Below are positions 37,055 through 49,743 of a stretch of 64,000 nucleotides of DNA, piece by piece. Both the position numbers and the translations under genes were made by a program. Position 1 is the stretch's first letter, and each line of letters starts with the position of its first letter. The stretch covers positions 456,338 through 520,337 of the forward strand of contig CAJJDO010000035.1 of assembly GCA_905183005.1 (NCBI GenBank). Reading direction: 5' to 3'. The notes beneath the pieces were generated by a model, which saw nothing but the letters and a program-made list of their open reading frames with translations, was not told the origin of the DNA and did not search any database. The DNA is from Paramecium pentaurelia (lineage: Eukaryota; Ciliophora; Oligohymenophorea; Peniculida; Parameciidae).

Positions 37055-40000
37055 TCATTTGATCTTAAAATTTAAATATTTATAATACTTTTAGACTTAT
37101 TAAAGTTCAAATTATTTACAATTATCTTCCACATATTTATCATATCTAGTAAAATTATATTCATTATCATCATCATTTTCTTATTATTCATCTTAAATTC
37201 TTTCATTCCTATTGAAAGTTTATTAATCACTTTGGGATTATCTAAAATTATTATTATGAAACTATTATTAAATGAAATTGGGTCTTTAATTATTTTATCT
37301 TTAATTTTCAAATGGTAACTAATCCATTTTTTTATCTTAAAGAGAACCTTAATTTTAATTATTCTATCTATCAAACCTATATATATATCTATATTATACA
37401 CTTAAGGTTAATTTTGAGATCTTTCATTGTAAAAAGTATTTGGAGCTTATTTTTATTCAAATTATTATTAATTAGAATATTCTAATCTTGTTTGATGAAC
37501 TTGAATATTTGGACTCTATATTTAATTATTATAAAATCTATTTATAGTAGGTTATTGTGTATTTGGATTGATTCTTTATTCTTAATCATTTTCTATTATA
37601 TTAAATCTTCTATTCTATTCTTAATTAGAATGATATTAATTTTGATTGTAATCATTATTTTTATAATTATCCTAATTTTAATCTTCATTAAATTTAAAGT
37701 TATTAAAATTAGGTTCAATAATAGATTCAGCTTATTGAAATTAATCTATCCTTATTTATTATTTATCATTTTAAGATTCACTAACATCCACAAAATTTCT
37801 TCTATTATTTGCTCTGTAATGATCATTATTTTAATTATTAAACTTTTAATTATCTTAATAATTAGTTTATTATTGCCATGAAAATTGATTTCCTTTTCTA
37901 CCATCTTAATTACTTCTTTCATTTGTTCTACTTTAATAATTAAAATTTTTATCTCTATAATTATCTATAGGAGATGTTTTCATGAATTATTAATCATTTT
38001 ATCTTTATGTAAATCCTTACCTATTATTATTATCACCCCAATATTTTTGATTAGGATTTTGATTTCTATAGAATTCTGTTTAATTTTCTTCTCTTTAATT
38101 ATTAAAACCTTATCTTTAACCATAAGGTTATTAATAATCATTTTAATTTCTATAATTTTATTGTTATCTATAATCTCTCTAATTATTATTATTATCTCTT
38201 TATTAATCAAATTAATAATCTTTTTAATGATTTTATTATCTTTGATAAGTATCTACTTAGATTCTTTAATCTTTATTTGTTTAATCATCCCTATAGTTGA
38301 ATTACATTCTGTTTTCTTAAAATTAATCTCTATTATTTGAAAATTGTTAATCTTTATCAGGATATAAAAACTTTGGTTATCTATTTTGATCAAATTAATC
38401 CATTTTATTCTCTTAATACCTTCTATTATTTTCGTATTAATTATTTTATTATCCATAATTTTGTTGTTGATAATCTTATCCTTGATTACCAAATCTAGGT
38501 TATTAATTTCTTTAGTTTCCTTATCTACCATTAACTTTATCATAATCTAAATAATCTTCTCTACTTTATCTTTGAAAATCACTTTATTCTACTTATTAAA
38601 ATGATCTATAATTTTAATCCTAATATCTTCTCTAATTATTATGCCCCTAAACTTAATATATTAATAAATTACCTAATTTCTAAATTATTATTAATAAAAG
38701 TTTTCTTCCTATTAAAATTACCTATTATTGTATTATCCATGAGTACGCCTTTAGTGATCTTATCCTTAATTTTACTTTTATCTATTTCTATTTCTATTTA
38801 AATTATATTCAGTATATATTACACATTTTCATATTGATATGGCTACATATATAATTTTGACCTTTCCTCTTATGTTAAATATGGTATATTAAATTTAGGA
38901 TTATTCTTATGAGTCATAATTTAACCACCATATTTAATTGTACCCTTAAAAGTATTAGGATCTCTATATTATTCTAAATTAAATTATAATAAAATTACTT
39001 ATTCCATTTGCTATTTCTTACATAAGTTAGAAATTAAATTTAATTGAATGTATATTATTCAATTTTAATAATTCTCTTGCCATTTATGGTGAATCTTTTT
39101 CAAAAGAAAAAAAACTAAATGCTCTTCCTCTTCTACCAGCTCTTCCAGTTCGACCAATTCTATGAATATAATCATCAATAAATTTTGGAAAATCATAGTT
39201 GATTACAACTGTAATATCAGAAACATCTAATCCTCTTTAGGCTAAATCAGTGGCACAAAGTAATTTAGTATCACCCTTTTTATAATATGACATAATTTCA
39301 TCTCTTTGCCTTTATGTTTTATCTCCATGAAGTGCAACTGCATAATATCCTTCATTAGTCATATCAACCGATAATTATTCACAACTCATTCTAGTTTCTG
39401 CAAATATCAATACTTTATCAGTAATTTTCAATTAATCTAATATATCAAGTAATGTTTATAATTTTTCATTATTATACAAACAAATTATCTCTTAATCTAT
39501 ATTTTTATTAATGGTTAGATTAGATCTACCCACTTAAATATATATTGGATTCTCTGCACAAAAATCAAATGATAAATTTCTTACAGCTTTAGGCCAAGTT
39601 GCAGAAAAGAAAACAGTCTGTCTATCAAATCTAGTTTGTTATACTATATATCTAACATCATCTTCAAATCCCATGTCTAATAATCGATCAGCTTCATCTA
39701 TAACAAGATAAGTCACTTTTGATAAATCTACAATTCCACTATCTAAAAAGTCTTTCAATCTTCCAGGACAAGCTACTAAAATAGTTGGATTTTATTTTAT
39801 TTATTATGCTTATTCATCTCTATTTAAACCTCCATAAGCATTTGCAACCTCTCCAGGTCTCATAAACTATTTTACTTATTGAGTGATTTGCATAACTAAT
39901 TCTCTAGTAGGTGCTAAAATTAACATTTCAGGTCCATTAATTTAATTTCTAAAATTATTTGGATAACTTTGACCAGATAATTATATAAGACCTGGTAATA

Positions 40001-40475
40001 AATACCCAAATGTCTTGCCTGATCCAGTTTCTGCTACTCCAATAACATCATATCCACTTAAAATTAATGGGAATACTATATATTTTTATATTTAATTATT
40101 ACCTACAGATTAAATAGGAGTAGGATCACTAAATTTAAGCTAATCGATTACATTTTTAAATTTTGGGGGAAGTTTTAAACAATCCCAAGATAAAAAAGGA
40201 TCAGCAGGAAGTTTTCCATCTGGTGTTTTGAATGATATTTAATGAATTTTTAAAAATTCTTCAATTTGATGTGTTTATGATATTATTGGCTGAATAAAAA
40301 ACTTATTAATTACATCTATAAATTTTTTTCTTATCGGAGGTAATCTATTATTTTGCATTCCAACTACATTTCCTTTTCTTTATTTCCATCTTTACTTTAC
40401 TACATCTTCAATATCCAAATTATCAGGATCAAATTCATCATAATTGAGATCTTCATTTTAGTGAAATTAATACAT
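37055..40475 (-). CDS. DEAD-box RNA helicase with a long Asn/Gln-rich prion-like C-terminal domain
   Basis: One gene of 1,096 residues, with introns at 37377-37399, 38647-38672, 38794-38822, 38974-38998 and 40076-40102; the exons total exactly 1,097 codons. Residues about 115-490 hold every helicase motif: DPTPIQ, AETGSGKT, PTRELV, PGR, DEAD (251), SAT, ATDLAQRGLDV and HRIGRTGRAGRRG, closest to the DDX5/DDX43/Ded1 groups. A linker (NTFKGTIKYGGQIMTH) leads to over 500 residues dominated by N, Q, D, R and Y (for example NQNDYQQPYGQRQGF). A short less biased tail reads RYDKYVEDNCKQFELQQ. The helicase unwinds RNA. Tails of this kind drive RNA-granule condensation in other DEAD-box proteins, so a granule role is inferred. 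There is no frame break at the 38974 intron, which joins the core to the tail. Confidence 0.92.
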
Positions 40476-41157
40476 TTATATTAATAATAAATAAAAATGT
40501 ATTAATTTTCTTATTACATAATATTATTAATGCTTCTCTTAATCTAATTAAAGATTAGAATATATTTGTTAAATTCTAACTTAATTTTAGGCATTATATT
40601 TTATAATAGATAATCAATAAATCTAAATCTTTATTTTTCATTAACATATTCTTATACATCAGATTTTATAAAAGTTGAATAAGATCCTCAATTGAATTAA
40701 CATAAATTTTGAGAATAAACTATTCTTATTAACTTGATTTGTAATTATAAAATTATATTTTTTATACAAAATTTTCTTAACATCTTTTTATTTATAAATT
40801 AAATTTAGTATCTTTCTTTTTACAATAATAATTTATGAATTCTTGACTCAAATACAAATTTATCAGATATTCATTTAAAGTTAAATTTAAATTTATGAGA
40901 CAATAATTTTTATTATTTATTTCAACTATTTGAAATCACAATTTTTATTATTAATAATCAAATTATCAGAAAATTTAATAGCTTATAATATTATAATATT
41001 AAAAATATTTTTAAAAAGCTATAATTGATTTCTAAATATAATGAATAGAAATAAAGTTATAAATCTTAATGAAAAGGGCCATCTAGCTATAATTATTAGA
41101 AATTGAAGTTTCTTTTTATAAATTTATATTAAATATATAATATTTAAAAATTATTGT
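40476..41157. promoter_or_regulatory. Divergent spacer between the helicase and CXC-protein genes
   Basis: An AT-rich 682-bp region between two divergently oriented genes. Nothing recognisable besides A/T tracts. Confidence 0.45.
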
Positions 41158-41834
41158 ATGAGTAATCCTGAACTATCAGAAGAGATTAGACCACCAAAAT
41201 TATTATTGGTTTGGAGTAAATGTTCTGAGTTTAGTGAGATTGATTTAGAGAACAAACAATCTCCAAAATTACTAAAATTAAGAAAATTGTAAAATGTATT
41301 TAATACTAAATAAGAAATTCTGCTATTGATAACAATGATTAATTACATATGGTGATCAATAAATTTATAGATATAGATGAAAAGAAAGAAGAAAGTCCTA
41401 AAAATGATATTGCAAAATGGTAACCATGTAGTTGTACTAAAACTAATTGTCTTAAAATGTATTGTTCATGCTTTCATAATGGTTAAACTTGTGTAGAATC
41501 ATGTAAATGTGAAGATTGTCAAAATACTAATAATAATATCGATTAAAGAGATGAGGCAGTTGAATATATAAAGAAAAAGGCACATAGAAATAAAAAAGTG
41601 CCTTAGGAGAAATTATTTGAAACAAAGGATATATGGGGATGTAATTGTAAAAAGACCAGATGCTAAAAACGATATTGTGAATGCTATATCAGATAGAAAC
41701 ATTGTACTGTAGAATGTAATTGTAATCATTGTGAAAATGGAAAAGATGAAGATTTGTATAATGAAATAAGAAGACAAAATGAATAGCCTAAATAATCAAG
41801 AAGATTTAGATCTGAACGTTTGTAAAATAATTGA
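41158..41834 (+). CDS. Tesmin/LIN54-type CXC (CRC) domain protein
   Basis: A 216-residue protein with one intron at 41289-41314. Two cysteine clusters form the CRC module: CSCTKTNCLKMYCSCFHNG with CVESCKCEDC, a linker, and CNCKKTRCQKRYCECY with CTVECNCNHC. Each carries the Lys-Thr/x-Cys and Tyr-Cys pattern whose Tyr reads the minor groove of CHR-type (TTYRAA) DNA in LIN54. It is therefore a sequence-specific DNA-binding protein, probably a transcriptional regulator of cell-cycle or germline genes by family precedent. It is short compared with animal LIN54: little lies outside the CRC apart from a 90-residue N-terminus. Confidence 0.93.
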
Positions 41835-42155
41835 ACTTTGATTTTTAGTTTATAACTTAAATATAATTAAAAATTTTCTCAATTTTATTCCTAATCATTA
41901 AATAAATAGAATATCAATCTATAATTTTAAACATATTTCATGTAATCAATTATAATACATAAATTTTTATCATAAAATTAATAATTTGTATATTCTCAGT
42001 AATAAAATTAAACATAATAATTATTTAAATCTATCTAAACAATTCTTATAAAGAAGATGACATAATTTTTTATAATATTATCTTAAATATCAAAAAAAAA
42101 ATAAATATATTATTTTAATACTTATAATAAATATAATTTATTTAGAGAATCATAG
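41835..42155. other. AT-rich spacer
   Basis: 321 bp between two plus-strand genes. No ORF or RNA gene visible. Confidence 0.4.
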
Positions 42156-42854
42156 ATGGAAACCTCTTAAGCCTAAAAAGACTTAGAAATTTTATAGTAA
42201 AAATCTATTAGTCTATCACATAACTTAGAGTAGCTCTGGTTAGAATTTAATTAATAACAAGAGATGCTTAAATTAATTACATCAAAAAATCAATATACCA
42301 TTTCAAAACAATCTAAGAAGTTTAAAAAGGTTATTAGATTTGTAATCCCATACTTAGAATTGAAATAAGTGTTTTAAATGAGATTGTTAAGTAAGGAGTA
42401 TAGAAAAATTATATCTAATGAAAAAAAAACAATTAGCTAAATGATTAATCATCAAATAGAAAAGAATAAAGAAAAAATATACGAATTTAATATTATTGAT
42501 AAAACATCTAGAGAGTTATATATGTATATAGTAAAATTAAATTATTATGGTCAAAAAGTTAAAGAAACAGTACTTCCCAAAGAATTTTAAGGGATTTTAA
42601 AATAAATAAGTGATCCATCATAAATTTATGCAATTCAAGTTGCATCTAAATTTTAATATCCATAAAAAAAAATAGCATATTAAAATACAATATAAAAAGA
42701 AATTTTAGATAATTATTGTAAAATTGCTTATCATCCAACATGGTATGGTAATACTAATCTTGTGGCAGAATTCGAAAAATATCGTAAAGAAATATTAAGA
42801 TAAAAGCATTTAAAATAATTGCAATAACTAAAACCAATTGTTGATAATTTATGA
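42156..42854 (+). CDS. Helical basic protein of unknown function
   Basis: An intronless frame of 232 residues starting METSQAQKDLEILQQK. The N-terminal 60 residues are coiled coil and the rest is Lys/Gln/Ile-rich with a more globular end (NYCKIAYHPTWYGNTNLVAEF). I recognise no domain. It sits tail to tail with the deaminase gene, with 123 bp between stop codons. Confidence 0.6.
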
Positions 42855-42977
42855 TATAAAAAATATTCTTTATTTCTTTAATTCATTATAATCATATAAT
42901 TTATATAATTGGATAAAATATTGAAATATTCACAATAATATAAGAAATTAAAGAAAACATTATATACTTTAATCCAA

Positions 42978-44144
42978 TCATTAAAATTACTCATATTGAA
43001 TTTTATTAAGACTCCACTCTTAAAAGCATTATTTTATATTGGTTTTTAAACATAAATATTTAATATTTCTATTTTTTGCTTCTCTGTAATTACATAAAAG
43101 TTATTTGGATTCAAAGGAATAATATAAATTTTTAAACTTTTAAAACAATTAAAATTTTGTTATTTTTGGTAGAAATTATAATCTGGATATATCCTTTTTG
43201 GCAAGTCCCCACTTTAAACCATTAATTGAATTAATCTTTTCAGTTCCACAAGAATCCACATATAAATAACTAAATGATTATAGACTTTGTTAATTTATAT
43301 CTTTATTAATCCTTTTATTTAATTCATCATTTTTAGGATGATAAGGACTATGAGTAAATAGATTTTTTCTTGTATAAATTAGTTTTGGTTTTTAGATTCT
43401 AAATGATTTGCTGATTAATTTATTATTTATTTTTAAAATATCATTCTTATTTTTACCTGATCTTTTTCTCACATCAAATACTTATTTCAAACTAAAATGC
43501 TCTCTAAATTCAATGATTAAATTATCAATATAAATTGGATTAATGTATTAATTCAATAATGCACCTTGAATTCCTACTATATTCCAAATCATAAGTTTAT
43601 CTGAACAACAAAAACTTGGATTCTTTTATTAAATTGGTGTTTTAGAATTGGCTGGAGTACTTCTTAATCTTTAGGAATCACAATTTGGAATATTTTCTGT
43701 TTCTTTAAAAAACTCTGAAAAAGGTCTTGCTGCACTCATTCCATATATTTTTGATTCTGGAAATAATTATGCCTATCCACAAGGTGGTTAAGTTACATAA
43801 AAGCAAACTTTATAATCATTCTTTAATGAATATTTAGTTTCTTTTTTTTCAAAATATTTATCAATTTCATTAGGTTTAGAGAATACTTCATATAACCATA
43901 ATTAAAACCCTCTTTTAGCAATAACTTCTGCATGACAAGAATGTAAACAATGATTTTATTCATTCATATGATTTAATCCTACTGCTTTTGATCCTGTTCC
44001 TAAAGAACATAAAATTACATTTTATTCTTTTTAAACTAATGAGATTGAAGCTAAAACAGCATTTTAATTAACTTTTTCGTTTTATATTAGTTCTTGATAT
44101 TTTTCATGTGTTATTTATTTTATATCACTCAAGTAATTATTCAT
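42978..44144 (-). CDS. ADAT1: tRNA-specific adenosine deaminase (ADAT1/Tad1)
   Basis: An intronless gene of 388 residues. The zinc-dependent deaminase core is complete: HAEVIAKRG (His71 ligand, Glu73 proton shuttle), PPCG (Cys122) and CCSDKLMIWN (Cys near 180). Lead-in SLGTGSKAVG and late ALLNQYINPIYIDNLII match the A_deamin domain shared by ADAT1 and ADARs. No dsRNA-binding domain is present, which points to ADAT1, the enzyme converting A37 next to the anticodon of tRNA-Ala to inosine. The C-terminal 100 residues are basic and weakly conserved. Confidence 0.92.
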
Positions 44145-44706
44145 GAAATAAAATTTAAAATAATTTATAAGTATAATATAAATAAATTACTATGAGATAC
44201 AAATTTAAATAAATCTTAAATATCATGAATTAATAAATATTTAAAGAAGACAATTGAGTTCTTTTTTTTTTCAAATTCAATAAGTTATTATATAGATTTA
44301 CTTATAAATTTTATATATTTTTCATGCTTTTATTAAAATTAAAAATCATTTTAAGATAAATCTTAACACAATAAACAATACCTATTATTAAAATATTATA
44401 TTTGAATATCATTGATATAAAAAGATGATTATCTTATTAAAATTTATAGATATTAAAAAATATTAACTATTTTATATTTTATCACTTAATTCAAAAAAGT
44501 CTAATGAAAACTATTAATTAATGGATTATTATATATTAAATCTTAATTAATTAGCAATTTTTACCATTATTTATGAGTTGATAAGCTACAATAAGATGAT
44601 AAAATTATAAATTTTTTTTATTTTTTGCTCAAATAAGAGATTTGAAATTTGAAAAATAGTTGATTATTGGATGTGAAGAATTGATTTATAATAATTTTAA
44701 TTTAAT
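44145..44706. promoter_or_regulatory. Divergent spacer between the deaminase and histidine kinase genes
   Basis: An AT-rich 562-bp region with no ORF of note and no recognisable motif. Confidence 0.45.
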
Positions 44707-47449
44707 ATGAATAATAGATTACTATATTTCGGATTCTGTGATGCGACGATTAGTTTAATTGCTGGAATAGTCAGTTTTATTTAGACTAGCTGTTGTTTTA
44801 ACTTTAGTATAATATTCATAGCAGAGCTTATTTTGATGATTGCATTTATTATTTTGTAATATAAAAGGTTTTTAAATGACCTAATAAGAGAAACATTTTT
44901 AGGCGTTTCATACCTTTTATGCTAAATATTATAGATTGAATACTTAGGATCTCTTTAATCTTCTGTATAAACTATATTAATAAATAGGAATATATTTTGT
45001 TTCTATGTCTCAGATTATTTATTTTAACAACATAAATAGAAAGAATTACTTTTCGAATCATTCTATTTTCAGTAACTTATTTTTACCTTGTAATCAGATT
45101 ATAATTTTATTTGAATATGTTTCCATACTTAGGATTAGCTTATGTTCCTCTTATATTTATTATTGATTAATCTCAAGAGAATCTTTCTTCTTCAATTATT
45201 GATTTTTTTTAAACAACATTAACAAATCCACTTCTAATATTAGATGCTTAAACAAGAGAGCCCCTATTTCATACCAATCAAATGGAATCATAATTTAATT
45301 ATACTTCTACAAATCAAGATTATTTTATACAGTGTCTTTAATAATTTTAAGACTCTTCACAAAAAACTCTTAGGAGCATTTTTGATGAATAAAAATTATC
45401 ATTTGAATAAAAAAGTCAAGTATAATATCTAAAATTGAAAGAAATATCAAATGAAGATTATTATTATGTAGAAACACAATAAAATAAAAAATTAACTACA
45501 TTATTGTAAGATGAAATCAATTAAGAAAAGCATGAATTGATAAATTTTGATAGTCCAAAATCATAAATAGAAAATTTAAAATGTCCAGTTTCCAATTAAT
45601 TTAATGATGATAATCAAAAATATGGAAAGAGCAAATTTAGATTTAAGGATAGTTAATATAAATTATTTGGAATTAATGAATTAAAATAAAAGAGAATAAA
45701 TATAATAGTTTAGTATTGCATATGGAAGAATAAAGAAGCATTTATGATTTCATTAAAAGATTTAGAGAACTAAAAATTATTACAAATATTAACTGAAGAA
45801 CTTGAAGAAAGTAAAAAATAGAATGAAAATAAAGATTAAATATTGGCAACAGTATTTCATGATTTTAAAACTCCCATTAATGGAATCTGTACTATTGTAG
45901 AAGCTATGGAAGAGAAATACAATCTTAATGCAGCTTCTAAATATTATTTGAGAATAATTAGAAAAAATGTATATTTAATGTTATACATGATATATGATAT
46001 TTTAGATTTTGCTAGGATCTAAAAAAATTAATTAAGATTAAGTGTTAGTAATTTTTACTTAAATGAAGTTATAGATGAGGTTATTGAATTAATTGCTATT
46101 TAAGCAGAACAAAAAGGAGTTGTTATATAAACACATTATGACATACCATCATATTAAATTTATAGTGATCCTAATCGTATCAAATAAATTCTTATGAATT
46201 TTATTTCTAATTCATTAAAATTTACTGAACAAGGATCAATTAAAATATCAGTTGAATCTTTACAAACTGACAAAGCTAATCATATAGTAAGGGCAGTTTC
46301 ATCTAAAAATGTACTTAATTAATAATAAAATTAATAAACAATTGGATAATTGCGTAAATAATTATCTGGAAAATCTTTTTAGTCTTAATCTGGATAAAAT
46401 AGAATGGTTTATACTATATCTATTTAAGATACAGGTTGTGGTATCTCAGATTTAATTAAACCTAAATTATTTAATATGTATGCAACATTTCCAAGTAAGG
46501 ATGTTCAAAATAAAAGTGGAACTGGTATTGGATTAATGGTTTGTAAAAAACTTATTAAATTACTGGGTCCATCTGAGAAAATTGAACTATGGAGTGAATA
46601 AAACAAAGGAACTAAAATGTCATTTCAAATTTATTCTAGATTACCTGATGATCCAAAAAGATCTCCTAATTATATTAGTGTCTTTAAATAGGAGAGTAGC
46701 TCTAAAAATTTTAATGTTGATAGTTCATCATTAATTGATGAATAGGAATAGATGTAATAAAAATTTGTAAGATCATCAGTTTTACGTGTTTATACAAGAC
46801 CTGTAGATAAAAATGATACAGAAGCAGGTTTTGATTTTAATCCAGAATATGAGGATGAAGGATAATAGAAATTACAAAACATAAATATATTATAAAATTT
46901 AAGATCACCAACTCCAAGCAGAATAAAAATTAAAGAATAGAATTTAGATGATTCATAAGAAATCATAGATCCTAGATCAAGATTATAAAGGATTTTATAA
47001 AATAAAATATTTACAATATTAATTGTTGATGATCAACCATTTAACGTTTTGGCTTTGAAATTGTTATTATAAGATATTTCATCAAATGTTTCATTTTTAG
47101 AAGCTTATAATGGTTAATAAGCTGTTAATAAAGTAATTATATATATTCTATATGTATAGTTATAAACATTTTAGAAAAGCAAGAATATTAAATATGTTTT
47201 AATGGATCTTTTTATGCCAATTTTGAATGGCTGGAAAGCAGCAACTAAGATAAGAGAGATGGTAATATTATTATTTAAAAAAAGATTGCTTAATAACTCA
47301 TAGAAGATGTAAAAATAATTGCGATATCAGGATTTGATGATGAAAGTGAATAGGAAAGGTGTGAAAATGTTGGATTTGATGCCTTTATTACTAAACCTGT
47401 TAAATTAGAGATGATAGCAGAAGTATTTGCATAATTAGAGTCTAATTGA
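44707..47449 (+). CDS. Membrane hybrid histidine kinase with receiver domain
   Basis: An 888-residue protein with introns at 45072-45097, 47133-47159 and 47262-47284. The first 150 residues hold several hydrophobic segments (ISLIAGIVSFIQ; IIFIAELILMIAFIIL; MFPYLGLAYVPLIFII). The transmitter follows: H box ATVFHDFKTPINGI with phospho-His near 376, N box PNRIKQILMNFISNSLKF, G1 DTGCGIS and G2 GTGIGLMVCKKL. The receiver starts ILIVDDQPFNVLALKL and has the phospho-Asp near 816 (YVLMDLFMPILNG) and the conserved Lys (FITKPV). It is a complete phosphorelay starter; a separate HPt protein would be needed downstream. The signal sensed is unknown. Confidence 0.95.
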
Positions 47450-47651
47450 ATTTGTACTTTGATAATACTATTTTATAAATTTTATCTTAATACTTTTTTC
47501 TATCTATTCTCAAATCATTATAAGATTAGATGAATTAATAACAAATATAATTTGATTTAATCAAAAGAAGAAGACAACATAATAAAGTATATAATAGACT
47601 TTATTAAAAGTTTATAATATAATCTTTAGTCATTTTATATTTTATCTAAAA

Positions 47652-49654
47652 ATGATTATGCCTTCATAATTCGCTGTTTCTGATCGTTAACTTTTTGATT
47701 TTAAGAAACCTCAAAATAACTCAGATTCAGAAGAAGAATAGCAATAATAATAACTACTCTTACAAAATGGTAACAAAGAAACAAAAAGATAGAAAAAGTT
47801 TTTGGATATTGAAGCCATAAAATAAGAGTTAAATAATAGACCATAAATAGATTATGAAAATACTCCTAAAGTAGGTAGAAAGCCATCTAGATTAATGGCT
47901 AAAAGTCTGCCTAATTTTATATTTCCAACTTCTCCAGTATTGATAGAATAATTGCAAATGGTTAGAGCCATAAGATTGATGAAAGAGTAAGTTCCACCTG
48001 AAGTTATGAATAAGGTTTTCTCTGAATTAAGGTAATTTTATTATAGATTTATAGATATTTATATGTTCCTGCTAACACTGCAGTTTATAGATAAGGAGAC
48101 CAAAATAAAAAATATTACATCATCTTGGATGGTAAATGTGTAGTAATGAAACCAAGAGAGAAAATGGTTGGTTCTAAAAAATTAGAGCAGGAATTAGAAG
48201 GCAAAGCTTAAATATAATTGATGAGAAGAAATGATCCTGATCCCTATGGTTTGAAGAGTACATTTCCAGATTATATCATTCTTAAAGTCTTAATAAATGG
48301 AGAGTAATACTATTATTAAATTTAAGTGCTTTTGGGGAGGCAGCAATCAAATTAGATATAGCAAGATCTTCTACTGTATTTGCAATTGAAAACTCTCATC
48401 TATTATTTTTAAGTGAATAAGCCTATATTACACTTCTTGATCCATTCTTAAGTAAGTCTTTGGATGATAAAATATAATATTTTACATAAACTCCAATTTT
48501 TAAAGAAGTTGAATTTGAATTAAATGAAATTATGGGAATTCTTTTGGAGTGTCATTTAATTACTTATAAAGCATCTGAAATTCTATATGAAGAAAATGAA
48601 AGATCTAATCATCTATATTTCATAATTAATGGTTAAGTAGAATTGTCTAAATAATTGAATTCTAAACATTTAGTTCTTTCTTCTTATGGTGAAAATTAAC
48701 ATTTTGGAGATGTTGAAGTCTTCCATAAAATACCAAGATTTACAAGAGCAAGAGTAATATCACCTAGACTTATAGTATATAAAATTAGACAATCTAAATT
48801 CTTTGATAACTTAGGCAATATATAAATTTATGAAAATTTTAAAAGCACAACAAAAGTAATACTTAAACATTGGACTCTTATATATCAAACTGCTAAATCT
48901 TAAGTAGTGTAAAAAGATGAAATCTATCAAGCAGCTTAAGATCAATTAACTAATAGAAGAAATGATGCTTCAAAAAAAATTGTTAATAAAAAAATTATTG
49001 AAGTTTAAGGTGATAAACTAAGTTAAGTAAAAGTTTTCTAAAATCTTGCTGATAGTAATTTTTAAGATGTTAATTCTATTGGAAATTCTCCCAATAAAAC
49101 TATTTTATAAAGGGTCTATAGTAATGCTCTACAACAATATTAAGCAAGATTGCTTAAAAAACCTTAACAAACTTAATGTAATGATGATCATTGCATAAGA
49201 AGTCAAAAAGAAAAGTAAGTATCTTTTTCTTAATGAAAGAACATTCTCCACCGAAAGAGCTAGTCCAGCTAGAAAAAATAGCTAGTTGAATCTTAAATTA
49301 CCTACAATGATGTCCAATACATCTTCAAATTCTAAAGTAGATTTGAATTAGGTTTTTGAATCTATTAGTAAATTACCAAGAATTCCAAGAGATAATCTAG
49401 TCCTCTCTTTGATGTACTAATAAGCATATAAGTCAGAAAATCCAGAAAAAAAGGCTAAATAAATTTAATAAGTTATTTAAGCTTCATTTCGGAATGTCAG
49501 AAGAGATTTTGAATCTAAGGAGAAAGTTGTTTCTAATTGGAAATATAAATCTGCTGATTCAATTATTAAGAATTTAAAATTAAGTGATGCAAGTGAAGAA
49601 AAGAGACTTAAAGAAGACTATATGAATTTTGTCTAATCTAAAAGACTATCTTGA
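47652..49654 (+). CDS. Protein with two cyclic-nucleotide-binding-like domains
   Basis: A 643-residue protein with introns at 48032-48054, 48304-48326 and 49215-49239. The first CNB-type beta-barrel runs from YLYVPANTAVYRQGD to AFGEAAIKLDIARSSTV, whose FGE and Arg match the phosphate-binding cassette. The second has YKASEILYEENERSNHLYF and HFGDVEVFHKIPRFTRARV, where Glu is replaced by Asp, so nucleotide binding there is doubtful. Neither a kinase nor a channel domain follows. The last 250 residues are Lys/Gln/Ser-rich. It may be a regulatory or scaffold protein; a PKA-R identity is unlikely because no docking helix or inhibitor site is seen. Confidence 0.85.
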
Positions 49655-49743
49655 AATATTATAATTTATTTAAATTATATCAAAAAAACAAAACATTTTT
49701 ATGTTAAAAAATAAAAGTTATTCATGATTAAATTTATTCTTTC

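Noticed and set aside
37492..38801. Long plus-strand open frames encoding Leu/Ile-rich, membrane-like proteins
   Set aside because: They are the antisense of the Asn/Gln-rich helicase tail: AAT and TAA codons read backwards give Ile and Leu. They also require no TAA or TAG, which is accidental here.
37055..39007. A separate prion-like gene starting at the ATG at 39007
   Set aside because: Removing a 25-nt intron at 38974-38998 joins it in frame to the DEAD-box gene, and the total exon length is then divisible by three, so one gene is the better model.
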